Assembly: GCA_965652415.1 (NCBI GenBank)
Contig: CBFGVH010000003.1
Span: 1 to 64,000 of the forward strand
DNA from: BQJD01 sp965652415
GTDB taxonomy: Bacteria; Pseudomonadota; Gammaproteobacteria; Arenicellales; CAJQKF01
Direction: 5' to 3'
DNA: 64,000 nt
Position 1 is the stretch's first letter. Every line of letters begins with the position of its first letter. A program made the position numbers and the translations under genes. This document shows positions 27,142 through 37,987 of this stretch, piece by piece. The notes beneath the pieces were generated by a model, which was given only the letters and a program-made list of their open reading frames with translations, was not told the origin of the DNA and did no database searches.

Positions 27142-29286
27142 TCAGTCGTCGGACTTGCGGATCAGCTTCAGGACCTCGCCGGCCGCGTGGGGAATGTTGG
27201 TCCCGGGGCCGTAGACCGCGGCCACGCCGAGGCCCGCGAGCCAGTCGTAGTCCTGCGGCGGAATCACCCCGCCCAGGACCACGATGACGTCGTCGGCACC
27301 GGCCGCCTTCAGTTCGTCCATGACCTGCGGCACGAGAGTCTTGTGGGCCGCGGCCTGCGACGAGATGCCGATGATGTGCACGTCGTTCTCGATCGCCTGC
27401 CGAACGGCCTCGTCGGGCGTCTGGAACAGCGGCCCGATATCGACGTCGAAGCCGAGATCGGCGAAGGCGGTGGCGATGATCCTGGCGCCGCGGTCGTGGC
27501 CGTCCTGGCCCAGCTTGGCGACCAGCATGCGCGGTCTCCTGCCGTGGGCGCTTTCGAACTCGACCACCTCTGCCTTGATGCGCGCGAAGCCCTCGTCGCC
27601 TTCGTAGTGGGAACCGTACACCCCTGATATCGAGCGGATCACGGCGCGGTGCCGGCTGAAGACCTTCTCCAGGGCGTCGGAGATCTCGCCCACACTTGCC
27701 CGCCGGCGCGCCGCCTCGACGGCCAGCTCGAGCAGGTTGGCGTCGCCGCGTGCGCCCTCGGTCAGCGCCTCGAGCGCCGCCCGGCAGGCCGCCTCGTCGC
27801 GGTCCGCGCGCACCTTCTCGAGTCGCGTCACCTGGGCCTCGCGGACCTTCGTGTTGTCGATGTCGAGGATGTCGACGGCTTCCTCCCTGTCGGCGATGAA
27901 CCGGTTGACGCCCACAACCACCTCCTCGCCGCGGTCGATGCGCGCCTGGCGCTCGGCGGCCGCGGCCTCGATGCGCAGCTTGGGCATGCCCGATGCCACG
28001 GCACGCGTCATGCCGCCCATCTCCTCGACCTCGTCGATGAGCTTGCGCGCCTCGACAACCAGGCTCGCGGTCAGCGATTCGACGTAGTACGAACCCCCCA
28101 GCGGGTCGACCACGTGACGCACGCCGGTCTCGTGCTGCAGGATGAGCTGGGTGTTGCGGGCGATGCGGGCCGAGAAGTCGGTCGGCAGCGCGAGCGCCTC
28201 GTCGAAGCTGTTGGTGTGCAGCGACTGCGTGCCGCCGAGCACCGCGGCCAACGCCTCGACGGCGGTCCTGACGATGTTGTTGTACGGATCCTTGCTGGTC
28301 AGGCTCACCCCGGAGGTCTGGCAATGGGTGCGCAGCATCAGCGAGCGCTCGTCGGCCGGCGCGAACAATTCCGCCATCAGCTCGGCCCACAGGATGCGCG
28401 CGGCGCGCAGCTTGGCGATCTCCACGAAGAAGTTCATGCCGATGGCGAAAAAGAACGACAACCGCGGCGCGAACTCGTCGACCGCCAGGCCGCTGGCGAT
28501 GGCGGCGCGCACGTACTCGATGCCGTCGGCGATGGTGAACGCCAGCTCCTGCACGCCGGTGGCGCCCGCCTCCTGCATGTGGTAGCCGGAGATCGACACC
28601 GGGTTGAAGCGCGGCATGCGCCGCGAGGTGTAGCCGATGATGTCCGAGACGATTCGCATCGACGGCTCGGGCGGGTAGATGTAGGTGTTGCGCACCATGA
28701 ACTCCTTCAGGATGTCGTTCTGAAGGGTCCCGGTGAGCGCCTCGGGCTTCACGCCCTGCTCCTCGGCGGCGACGATGTACATCGCCATCACCGGCAGCAC
28801 CGCGCCGTTCATGGTCATCGACACCGACATGCGATCGAGCGGGATGCCGTCGAACAGGATCTTCATGTCCTCGACGCTGTCGATGGCGACACCGGCCTTG
28901 CCGACGTCGCCGACCACACGCGGGTGGTCGGAGTCGTAGCCGCGGTGGGTGGCAAGGTCGAAGGCGATCGACAGGCCGGCCTGGCCGCTGGCGAGGTTGC
29001 GCCGGTAGAAGGCGTTGGACTCCTCGGCGGTCGAGTAGCCGGCGTACTGGCGCACGGTCCAGGGCCGGCCGGCATACATGGTGGCGCGCGGCCCGCGGGC
29101 GAACGGCGCGAAGCCCGGCAGCGAATCGACGTGGGCGATGGCGTCCAGGTCGGCCGCGGTATAAAGGGGTCTGACCTCGATGCCTTCGGGCGTTCGCCAG
29201 TTGAGCGTCTGCGGATCCTTCCCTTTCAGTTCCTCGGCCGCCCGCGCCCGCCAGGCGTCGAGATCGGGCTTGTCGAATTCGGACAC
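27142..29286 (-). CDS. scpA: Methylmalonyl-CoA mutase
   Basis: 714 residues from a GTG at 29284-29286 with AGGAG seven bases upstream. Adenosylcobalamin enzyme that interconverts methylmalonyl-CoA and succinyl-CoA. The N-terminal barrel shows RGPRATMYAGRPWTVRQYAG, QAGLSIAFDLATHRGYDSDH and the substrate-binding TYIYPPEPSMRI; the C-terminal cobalamin domain has the base-off DxHxxG motif as KLGQDGHDRGARI and GGVIPPQDYDWL. Length fits a homodimeric or catalytic-subunit MutB. It lies 13 bases after prpE and 47 before pccB. No epimerase is present. Confidence 0.95.
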   Translation of the reverse strand: MSEFDKPDLDAWRARAAEELKGKDPQTLNWRTPEGIEVRPLYTAADLDAIAHVDSLPGFAPFARGPRATMYAGRPWTVRQYAGYSTAEESNAFYRRNLASGQAGLSIAFDLATHRGYDSDHPRVVGDVGKAGVAIDSVEDMKILFDGIPLDRMSVSMTMNGAVLPVMAMYIVAAEEQGVKPEALTGTLQNDILKEFMVRNTYIYPPEPSMRIVSDIIGYTSRRMPRFNPVSISGYHMQEAGATGVQELAFTIADGIEYVRAAIASGLAVDEFAPRLSFFFAIGMNFFVEIAKLRAARILWAELMAELFAPADERSLMLRTHCQTSGVSLTSKDPYNNIVRTAVEALAAVLGGTQSLHTNSFDEALALPTDFSARIARNTQLILQHETGVRHVVDPLGGSYYVESLTASLVVEARKLIDEVEEMGGMTRAVASGMPKLRIEAAAAERQARIDRGEEVVVGVNRFIADREEAVDILDIDNTKVREAQVTRLEKVRADRDEAACRAALEALTEGARGDANLLELAVEAARRRASVGEISDALEKVFSRHRAVIRSISGVYGSHYEGDEGFARIKAEVVEFESAHGRRPRMLVAKLGQDGHDRGARIIATAFADLGFDVDIGPLFQTPDEAVRQAIENDVHIIGISSQAAAHKTLVPQVMDELKAAGADDVIVVLGGVIPPQDYDWLAGLGVAAVYGPGTNIPHAAGEVLKLIRKSDD

Positions 29287-29299
29287 GAATCGCTCCTGG

Positions 29300-31198
<1,899 letters not shown>

Positions 31199-31283
31199 GG
31201 TTTCCTCGTCAATTTCGGATTCGCGAATTCGCCGGGTCGGCACCCGCCGCTCGTTGCCGGGAGGCGCCTCCGCGGGGTCCCGA

Positions 31284-31312
31284 TTGCCCCGCCGCTCCGG
31301 TCGGGCTAACAT
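31284..31312 (+). promoter_or_regulatory. Candidate sigma70-type promoter for the enoyl-CoA hydratase gene
   Basis: TTGCCC at 31284-31289 and TAACAT at 31307-31312 are 17 bases apart, each four of six matches to consensus, 57 bases upstream of the hydratase ATG. The 170-base space is shared with the divergent prpE gene. Confidence 0.38.
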
Positions 31313-31368
31313 GCCTTGCAGTGCACCATGTTAATGCAATATTTCCCGCTTCACCATCGCCCGACGCC

Positions 31369-32145
31369 ATGACCTACGACAACCTGACCCTCGAAATCCG
31401 CGGCAACGTGGGCCTCGTCACGCTCAATCGGCCCAAGGCGCTCAACGCGCTGAGCTCGGCGCTGATGGACGAGCTGACCGCTGCACTCAGGCGCTGCGAG
31501 GCCGACGACGCGGTCGGCGCCATGGTCGTCACCGGCAGCGAGAAGGCCTTCGCCGCCGGCGCCGACATCGCCGAACTCAAGTCCCACGGCTTCGCCGACG
31601 CCTACCTCGGCGGCCTGATCACCCGCAACTGGGAGGAGATCACCCGCTGCCGCAAGCCGATCATCGCCGCGGTGGCCGGCTACGCGCTCGGCGGCGGCTG
31701 CGAACTGGCGATGATGTGCGATTTCATCCTCGCCGCCGACAATGCGAAGTTCGGCCAGCCGGAGATCCGCCTCGGCGTGGTGCCCGGCGCCGGCGGCAGC
31801 CAGCGCCTGACCCGCTTCGTCGGCAAGTCCAAGGCCATGGAGATGTGCCTGACCGGGCGCATGATGGACGCGGCGGAGGCCGAGCGCTCGGGCCTGGTGA
31901 GCCGCATCGTGCCGCTGGACGAACTCGTCGAGGAGGCCGTGAAGACGGCCGCCGAGATCGCGGGCTACTCGCGGCCCGCGGTGTTCGCGGCCAAGGACCT
32001 CGTCAACCGCGCCTACGAGACCACCCTGTCCGAGGGTGTGCGCGCCGAGCGCTTCACCTTCCAGGCGCTGTTCGCCACCGAGGACAAGGACGAGGGCATG
32101 GCGGCGTTCCTCGAAAAGCGCCCACCCGAGTGGAAGCACCGCTGA
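31369..32145 (+). CDS. Enoyl-CoA hydratase
   Basis: 258 residues from the ATG at 31369 (MTYDNLTLEIRGNVGLVTLN); the in-frame start further up adds sequence unlike the family. Crotonase fold with the oxyanion-hole loop FAAGADIAEL, GYALGGGCELAMMCDFILAA, and QPEIRLGVVPGAGGSQRLTR. Both catalytic Glu positions (in GGGCELAMMCD and after QPEIRLGVVPGAGG region) look intact, so it should hydrate short-chain enoyl-CoA in fatty or amino acid breakdown. It is divergent from the propionate operon and 18 bases upstream of mtnA. Confidence 0.92.
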   Translation: MTYDNLTLEIRGNVGLVTLNRPKALNALSSALMDELTAALRRCEADDAVGAMVVTGSEKAFAAGADIAELKSHGFADAYLGGLITRNWEEITRCRKPIIAAVAGYALGGGCELAMMCDFILAADNAKFGQPEIRLGVVPGAGGSQRLTRFVGKSKAMEMCLTGRMMDAAEAERSGLVSRIVPLDELVEEAVKTAAEIAGYSRPAVFAAKDLVNRAYETTLSEGVRAERFTFQALFATEDKDEGMAAFLEKRPPEWKHR

Positions 32146-32163
32146 GCGGCCGGGTGCAGCATC

Positions 32164-33255
32164 ATGCGCGTTGGTGAAACCTGGTACCGGTCGATCTGGC
32201 GCGAGCCGGGTTCGAACCTCGTGCGTGCCATCGACCAGACGGCGCTGCCGCACCGGCTGCGGTTCTTCGAACTCGCCACGGTCGACGATGCCGTCACCGC
32301 CATCCGCCACATGAAGGTGCGCGGCGCACCCCTGATCGGCGCCACCGCCGCCTACGGCATCGCCCTGGCGCTGGCCGGAAGGGACGACGAGGCGAGCCTC
32401 GAGCGCGCTGCCGAGGCTCTTCTGGCGGCGCGCCCGACCGCCGTCAACCTGCGCTGGGCGGTCGAACGAATGATCCGTATTCTCGCCGGCGCGGCGCCCG
32501 GCGAGCGCGTGCACACGGCATTCGCCGAGGCCGACCGGCTGTGCGACGAGGACGCTGCCTGCAACGAGGCGATCGGCGTTCACGGTGTCGAACTCATCAG
32601 GGGCTGCGCAGACAAGACAGGAACGACGATCAACGTGCTCACGCACTGCAATGCGGGCTGGCTGGCCACGGTGGACTGGGGCACCGCATTGGCGCCGATC
32701 TATCGCGCCCACGACGAGGGCATCGACGTGCACGTGTGGGTGGACGAGACCCGGCCGCGCAACCAGGGCGCGGCGCTGACCATGTGGGAGCTGATGAACC
32801 ACGGCGTTCCCTGCACGCTGATCGTCGACAATGCGGGCGGACACCTGATGCAGCGCGGCCAGGTCGACGTGGTTATCGTCGGCTCGGACCGCACGACGGC
32901 TACCGGGGATGTCTGCAACAAGATCGGCACCTACCTCAAGGCCCTGGCGGCGGCCGACAACGGCGTGCCGTTCCACGTCGCCCTGCCGGCCTCGACGATC
33001 GATCTCTCCGCCACCGACGGCGGCGCGATCCCCATCGAGGAACGCGACGGGCGCGAGGTGCTGCGGGTAGCCGGCGAGCACGAGGGCGAAATCCTCGACG
33101 TTGCCATCGCCCCGGCCGGGGCGCGGGCCGCCAATCCCGCCTTCGACGTCACCCCCGCCCGACTGGTGACGGGCTACATCACCGAACACGGCGCCGGGCC
33201 CGACATCATCGAGCTGTCCGGGTCCGACGCCCGAAGCGAAGCGTGCGCCGGTTAG
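32164..33255 (+). CDS. mtnA: Methylthioribose-1-phosphate isomerase
   Basis: 363 residues, slightly longer than usual because of a short C-terminal tail. It converts 5-methylthioribose-1-phosphate to the ribulose form in methionine salvage and belongs to the eIF2B-like family. Landmarks are MKVRGAPLIGATAAYGIALA, RPTAVNLRWAVERM, the catalytic Cys in LTHCNAGWLATVDWGTAL, WVDETRPRNQGA and VGSDRTTATGDVCNKIGTY. Other salvage genes are not in the window; co-transcription with the hydratase is inferred from the 18-base gap. Confidence 0.94.
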   Translation: MRVGETWYRSIWREPGSNLVRAIDQTALPHRLRFFELATVDDAVTAIRHMKVRGAPLIGATAAYGIALALAGRDDEASLERAAEALLAARPTAVNLRWAVERMIRILAGAAPGERVHTAFAEADRLCDEDAACNEAIGVHGVELIRGCADKTGTTINVLTHCNAGWLATVDWGTALAPIYRAHDEGIDVHVWVDETRPRNQGAALTMWELMNHGVPCTLIVDNAGGHLMQRGQVDVVIVGSDRTTATGDVCNKIGTYLKALAAADNGVPFHVALPASTIDLSATDGGAIPIEERDGREVLRVAGEHEGEILDVAIAPAGARAANPAFDVTPARLVTGYITEHGAGPDIIELSGSDARSEACAG

Positions 33256-33264
33256 CGCCGGCCG

Positions 33265-33289
33265 AGCCCGGGCATCAACCTGCCGGGCT
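33265..33289 (+). terminator. Hairpin downstream of mtnA
   Basis: AGCCCGG at 33265-33271 pairs with CCGGGCT at 33283-33289 across an 11-base loop, followed by TTACGG. It begins ten bases after the mtnA stop. The stem is short and the T-run weak, so termination may be partial. Confidence 0.4.
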
Positions 33290-33416
33290 TTACGGACGAG
33301 GACCGAGTGCGGTTAAATGACCGCTACCGACCGGCCTGCTTCCGGCCGGCAATTCACGAACGATAAGCACACCCTGCAAGGACGCCAAACGAAGGATCAT
33401 CAGAGGTGAGATCATC

Positions 33417-35009
33417 ATGAAACGTACCTTGATCAATACCGCCGTGACGCTGGGGCTGCTCGTTTCCCCTGCGGCCCTGGCGGCCAAGACACTCGTGTTC
33501 TGCTCCGAAGGCAGTCCCGAGGGCTTCAATCCCTCGCTGTATACAGCGGGAACGACCTTCGACGCGTCGTCGCGGGCCGTGTACAACCGGCTGGTGGAGT
33601 TCGAGCGCGGCACCACCAAGATCGTGCCCGCCCTGGCCGAGACCTGGTCGGTTTCCGACGACGGCCTGGAGTACACCTTCAACCTGCGCCAGGGCGTGAA
33701 GTTCCATACCACGGCCGACTTCACCCCGAGCCGCGACTTCAACGCCGACGACGTCATCTACAGCTTCATGCGCCAGTTCGACAAGGAGCATCCCTATCAC
33801 GGCGTGTCCGGCGGCGCCTACGAGTATTTCAACGCCATGTCGATGCCCGATCTCCTCAAGGAGATCGTCAAGGTCGACGACCATACCGTGAAGTTCGTGC
33901 TCAACCGGCCCGAGGCGCCCATGATCGCCAACCTGGCGATGGACTTCGCATCCATCCTGTCGGCCGAGTACGCCGACCAGATGCTGGCCGCCGGCACCCC
34001 CGAGAAAGTCGATCTCAGCCCGGTCGGCACCGGGCCGTTCCAGCTGGTCGCCTACCAGAAGGACGCGGTGATCCGCTACCAGGCGCATCCCGAGTACTGG
34101 GCCGGCAAGGCGGCCATCGACAACCTCGTGTTCGCCATCACCCAGGATCCGTCGGTGCGCTACCAGAAGCTCAAGGCCGGCGAGTGCCACGTGATGCCCT
34201 ACCCCAACCCGGCGGACATCGAGGCGATGCGCACCGATGCGGACGTCAACCTGCTCGAGCAGGAAGGTCTGAACGTCGGCTACCTCGCCTACAACACCCA
34301 GCAGCCGCCCTTCGACAACGCCAAGGTGCGCAAGGCGCTGAACATGGCTGTCAACAAGGAGGCGATCATCGACGCGGTGTTCCAGGGCGCCGGCACCATC
34401 GCCAAGAACCCGATCCCGCCGACCATCTGGTCGTACAACGAGAACACCGTCGACGATCCCTACGATCCCGAGGCGGCGAAGGCGATGCTTGCCGAGGCGG
34501 GCATTTCCGGTCTCAAGACCAAGATCTGGGCGATGCCCGTTCAGCGCCCGTACAACCCCAACGCCCGCCGCATGGCCGAGCTGATCCAGGCCGACTGGGC
34601 GGCCGTCGGCGTCGAGGCGGAGATCGTCTCCTACGAGTGGGGCGAGTACCTCGAGCGCTCCAAGGCGGTCGACCGCGACGGCGCGGTGCTGCTCGGCTGG
34701 ACCGGCGACAACGGCGACCCGGACAACTTCCTGGCCGTGCTGCTCGGCTGTGACGGCGTCGGCGGCGCCAACCGCGCCCAGTGGTGCCACCAGCCCTTCG
34801 AGGACCTGATCCAGAAGGCCAAGGTGGTCAGCGACGTGGCGGAACGCACCCGGCTCTACGAGGAAGCCCAGCTCGTCTTCAAGGAGCAGGCGCCGTGGGC
34901 GACCATCGCGCACTCGGTGGTGTACAAGCCGGTGCGCCCCGAGGTGGTGGACTTCCGCATCGATCCCTTCGGCGGTCACGTCTTCTACGGCGTGGACCTG
35001 AAGGAGTAA
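33417..35009 (+). CDS. dppA: Dipeptide ABC transporter substrate-binding protein
   Basis: 530 residues; E. coli DppA has 535. Signal peptide MKRTLINTAVTLGLLVSPAA ending ALA, then KTLVFCSEGSPEGFNPSLYT, the DppA start. The family 5 binding-protein signature region is seen in ALAETWSVSDDGLEYTFNLR and NADDVIYSFMRQFD; GTGPFQLVAY and WTGDNGDPDNFLAVLLGCD are DppA landmarks, the latter near the Asp that binds the peptide amino end. GAGGTGAG precedes the ATG. It heads dppABCDF; 101 bases with two hairpins separate it from dppB. Confidence 0.95.
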   Translation: MKRTLINTAVTLGLLVSPAALAAKTLVFCSEGSPEGFNPSLYTAGTTFDASSRAVYNRLVEFERGTTKIVPALAETWSVSDDGLEYTFNLRQGVKFHTTADFTPSRDFNADDVIYSFMRQFDKEHPYHGVSGGAYEYFNAMSMPDLLKEIVKVDDHTVKFVLNRPEAPMIANLAMDFASILSAEYADQMLAAGTPEKVDLSPVGTGPFQLVAYQKDAVIRYQAHPEYWAGKAAIDNLVFAITQDPSVRYQKLKAGECHVMPYPNPADIEAMRTDADVNLLEQEGLNVGYLAYNTQQPPFDNAKVRKALNMAVNKEAIIDAVFQGAGTIAKNPIPPTIWSYNENTVDDPYDPEAAKAMLAEAGISGLKTKIWAMPVQRPYNPNARRMAELIQADWAAVGVEAEIVSYEWGEYLERSKAVDRDGAVLLGWTGDNGDPDNFLAVLLGCDGVGGANRAQWCHQPFEDLIQKAKVVSDVAERTRLYEEAQLVFKEQAPWATIAHSVVYKPVRPEVVDFRIDPFGGHVFYGVDLKE

Positions 35010-35014
35010 CGCCC

Positions 35015-35030
35015 GGGACACCGCTGTCCC
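35015..35030 (+). other. Small hairpin after dppA
   Basis: GGGACA at 35015-35020 and TGTCCC at 35025-35030 form a 6-bp stem with a CCGC loop, five bases after the dppA stop. A stronger hairpin follows ten bases later. Confidence 0.5.
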
Positions 35031-35040
35031 GTTCGTAGGA

Positions 35041-35068
35041 CGGAGGAGGCCGCCCGCGGCCTCCTCCG
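35041..35068 (+). other. Strong hairpin in the dppA-dppB gap
   Basis: CGGAGGAGGCCG at 35041-35052 pairs perfectly with CGGCCTCCTCCG at 35057-35068 (12 bp, loop CCCG). There is no T-run. In binding-protein transport operons such hairpins commonly protect the 3' end of the binding-protein mRNA or cause partial termination, so that the binding protein is made in excess over the permease; that role is inferred here. Confidence 0.7.
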
Positions 35069-35110
35069 CAGCGTGAGCCGCGGCACCGCTCGCGGACACC
35101 GGGGACCGGC

Positions 35111-36121
35111 ATGCTGCGATTCGTACTGACCCGGCTCGGCCTGGTGATCCCGACCTTCATCGGGATCACGCTTCTGACCTTCGCCATGATCCGCCTGGTG
35201 CCGGGCGATCCCATCGAGCTGCTCGCCGGCGAGCGCGGCATCTCCACCGAGCGCCACGCCGAACTGCGCGCCATCTACGGCTTCGACAAGCCGCTGCTCG
35301 AACAGTACTGGATCTACGTCAAGGGCATTCTCTCGGGCGACCTCGGCCGCTCCATCGTCACCCGCCAGCCGGTGCTCGACGAGTTCTTCACCTTGTTCCC
35401 CGCCACCATCGAGCTTTCCCTTTGCGCGCTCATATTCGCACTGGCGCTCGGGCTGCCGGCGGGCATACTTGCTGCCGTGCGCCGCGGCTCGGTATTCGAC
35501 CACACCGTGATGGGCGCCGCGCTGACCGGCTACTCCATGCCGATCTTCTGGTGGGGGCTCCTGCTCATCATCCTGTTCTCCGGCATCCTCGGCTGGACGC
35601 CGGTATCGGGCCGGATCTCCCTGATGTTCTACTTCGAGCCGGTCACGGGCTTCATGCTCATCGACAGCCTGTTGTCGGGCCAGGACGGCGCCTTCGCTTC
35701 GGCGCTGTCCCACCTGGTACTGCCGGCCATCGTGCTCGGCACCATTCCGCTGGCGGTCATCGCCCGCCAGACCCGCTCGGCCATGCTCGAAGTACTCGGA
35801 GAGGACTACGTGCGCACCGCCCGCGCCAAGGGCCTCGCCCCGTGGCGGGTGATCGGCATCCACGCCCTGCGCAACGCGCTGATCCCGGTGATCACCGTGA
35901 TCGGCCTGCAGGTGGGCGTGATGTTCGCCGGCGCGGTGCTTACCGAGACGATATTCTCCTGGCCGGGGATCGGCAAATGGCTGATCGACTCGATCAGCCG
36001 GCGCGACTACCCCTCGGTGCAGGGCGGCATCCTGCTGATCGCCACCACGGTGATCCTCGTCAACCTGCTGGTGGACCTGGTGTACGGACTGGTCAACCCG
36101 CGCATCCGCCACCGCCGCTGA
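35111..36121 (+). CDS. dppB: Dipeptide ABC transporter permease DppB
   Basis: 336 residues, the usual DppB length. Inner-membrane protein with an N-terminal helix (FVLTRLGLVIPTFIGITLLT), a long periplasmic loop beginning RLVPGDPIELLAGERG, and five further helices. The cytoplasmic EAA loop that contacts the ATPases reads EDYVRTARAKGLAPWRVIGI. It forms the membrane channel with DppC. It ends 4 bases before dppC. Confidence 0.95.
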   Translation: MLRFVLTRLGLVIPTFIGITLLTFAMIRLVPGDPIELLAGERGISTERHAELRAIYGFDKPLLEQYWIYVKGILSGDLGRSIVTRQPVLDEFFTLFPATIELSLCALIFALALGLPAGILAAVRRGSVFDHTVMGAALTGYSMPIFWWGLLLIILFSGILGWTPVSGRISLMFYFEPVTGFMLIDSLLSGQDGAFASALSHLVLPAIVLGTIPLAVIARQTRSAMLEVLGEDYVRTARAKGLAPWRVIGIHALRNALIPVITVIGLQVGVMFAGAVLTETIFSWPGIGKWLIDSISRRDYPSVQGGILLIATTVILVNLLVDLVYGLVNPRIRHRR

Positions 36122-36125
36122 GGCC

Positions 36126-37028
36126 ATGAGCGAGCCCGCCGCAGCCCCCGCCGTCACGGTCGCCCCTCCCCGGCCGATTGCCGAGTTCTGGAGCTACTTC
36201 CGGGAAAACAAGGGCGCCGTCGCCGGCCTCGCCACGTTCGTGGTCATCTGCCTGCTGGCGATCTTCGCCGACGTCGTGGCGCCGCACGAACCGACCCGGC
36301 AGTATCGCGACGCCTTCCTGGTGCCGCCGTTCTGGCAGGACGGCGGCTCGTTCACGTACCTGCTCGGCACCGACGCGGTCGGTCGCGACATCCTCTCGCG
36401 GCTCATATACGGGGCCCGTTTCTCACTCATCATCGGCGTCATCGTGGTGACCCTGTCATTGACCCTCGGCATCGCGCTCGGCCTGGTCGCCGCCGCCTTC
36501 CGGGGCGTGGTCGAGATCGCCATCATGCGCCTGATGGACATCATGCTGGCCCTGCCCAGCCTGCTGCTGGCGGTGGTGATCGTGGCCATACTGGGACCCG
36601 GGCTGTTCAACGCCATGCTGGCCATCTCCATCGTCTACCTGCCGCACCTGGTGCGTCTCGCCCGGGCGGCGGCCATCGGCGAACTCGCCAAGGACTACGT
36701 CACCGCCTCGCGCGTCGCCGGCGCGGGGCGGGTGCGGCTGATGGTCGTCACCGTGCTGCCCAACTGCATGGCGCCGCTGATCGTGCAGGCCACGCTGAGC
36801 TTCTCCAACGCCATCCTCGACGCCGCCGCGCTCGGCTTCCTCGGCCTCGGCGCGCAGCCGCCGACGCCGGAGTGGGGGACCATGCTTGCCGAGGCGCGCG
36901 AGTTCGTGCTGCGCGCGTGGTGGGTGGTGACCTTCCCGGGACTGGCCATCCTGGTGACCGTGCTGGCTCTGAACCTGCTCGGCGACGGTCTTCGCGACGC
37001 GCTCGATCCCAAGTTGAAAAGACTTTGA
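36126..37028 (+). CDS. dppC: Dipeptide ABC transporter permease DppC
   Basis: 300 residues, matching DppC. N-terminal cytoplasmic stretch (WSYFRENKGAVAGLATFVVI leads into the first helix), GTDAVGRDILSRLIYGAR typical of the family, and the EAA loop AKDYVTASRVAGAGRVRLMV. The last periplasmic and helical part (GLGAQPPTPEWGTMLAEAR) is also standard. It is 2 bases upstream of dppD and partners DppB. Confidence 0.95.
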   Translation: MSEPAAAPAVTVAPPRPIAEFWSYFRENKGAVAGLATFVVICLLAIFADVVAPHEPTRQYRDAFLVPPFWQDGGSFTYLLGTDAVGRDILSRLIYGARFSLIIGVIVVTLSLTLGIALGLVAAAFRGVVEIAIMRLMDIMLALPSLLLAVVIVAILGPGLFNAMLAISIVYLPHLVRLARAAAIGELAKDYVTASRVAGAGRVRLMVVTVLPNCMAPLIVQATLSFSNAILDAAALGFLGLGAQPPTPEWGTMLAEAREFVLRAWWVVTFPGLAILVTVLALNLLGDGLRDALDPKLKRL

Positions 37029-37030
37029 CC

Positions 37031-37987
37031 ATGGCCCTGCTTGAGATCGAGAACCTCACGGTGGCATTCGGCGACTTTCGCGCGGTGGACGAGGTCAGCC
37101 TGTCGGTCGACCAGGGCCAGACGCTGGGGATCGTCGGCGAGTCGGGCTCGGGCAAGAGCGTGAGCATGCTGGCACTGATGGGGCTCGTCACCTTCCCCGG
37201 CGTGGTGAGTGCCGATCGTCTGGTCTTCGACGACCACGACCTGCTCGCCATGTCCGACGCCCGCCGCCGCGACATCACCGGCAAGGACGTGGCCATGATC
37301 TTCCAGGAGCCGTTGACCAGCCTCAACCCGTGCTTCACGGTGGGCTACCAGATCAGCGAGGCGCTCCAGGTGCACGAGGGCGGCACGCGCCGCGAACGCC
37401 GCGAGCGCACCTTCGAGCTGATGGCACAGGTCGGCATCCCCGACCCGAAGCGGCGCTTCGGCTCGTTCCCCCACCAGATGTCGGGCGGAATGAACCAGCG
37501 CGTGATGATCGCCATGGCCATCGCATGCAATCCCAAGCTGCTGATCGCGGACGAGCCGACCACCGCGCTGGACGTGACCATCCAGGCCCAGATCCTCGAC
37601 CTGCTGCTCACGCTGCAGGAGCAGAAAGGCATGGCACTGATCCTGATCACCCACGACATGGGCGTGGTCGCGGAGACCGTACGCCGGGTGAACGTCATGT
37701 ACGCGGGCCAGGTGGTGGAGGAGCGCGGGGCCGACGAGCTGTTCACCCGCCCGCGCCACCCGTACACCTCGGCGCTGCTCGAGGCGCTGCCCGAGCGCAG
37801 CCGCGGGCGGCGCCGGTTGCCGACCATCCCGGGCGTGGTGCCCGGTCCCCTGGACCGTCCCGCTGGCTGCCTGTTCAACCCGCGCTGCGCTCGCGTCCAG
37901 GACGACTGCCGGGCGATCGTGCCGGCGCTCAGGCGCGACGGCGCTGGCAACGCAGTGCGCTGCCTGCACGAGATCGAGTGGTCATGA
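37031..37987 (+). CDS. dppD: Dipeptide ABC transporter ATPase DppD
   Basis: 318 residues from the ATG at 37031; the frame upstream is the shadow of dppC. Walker A GESGSGKS, Q-loop FQEPLTSLNP, signature MSGGMNQRVMIAMAI, Walker B LLIADEPTTALD and switch His in LITHDMGVV are all intact. The C-terminal oligopeptide-ATPase extension has the Cys-containing segment GCLFNPRCARVQDDCRA, a likely iron-sulfur site in this family. Its stop overlaps the dppF start by 4 bases. Confidence 0.95.
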   Translation: MALLEIENLTVAFGDFRAVDEVSLSVDQGQTLGIVGESGSGKSVSMLALMGLVTFPGVVSADRLVFDDHDLLAMSDARRRDITGKDVAMIFQEPLTSLNPCFTVGYQISEALQVHEGGTRRERRERTFELMAQVGIPDPKRRFGSFPHQMSGGMNQRVMIAMAIACNPKLLIADEPTTALDVTIQAQILDLLLTLQEQKGMALILITHDMGVVAETVRRVNVMYAGQVVEERGADELFTRPRHPYTSALLEALPERSRGRRRLPTIPGVVPGPLDRPAGCLFNPRCARVQDDCRAIVPALRRDGAGNAVRCLHEIEWS

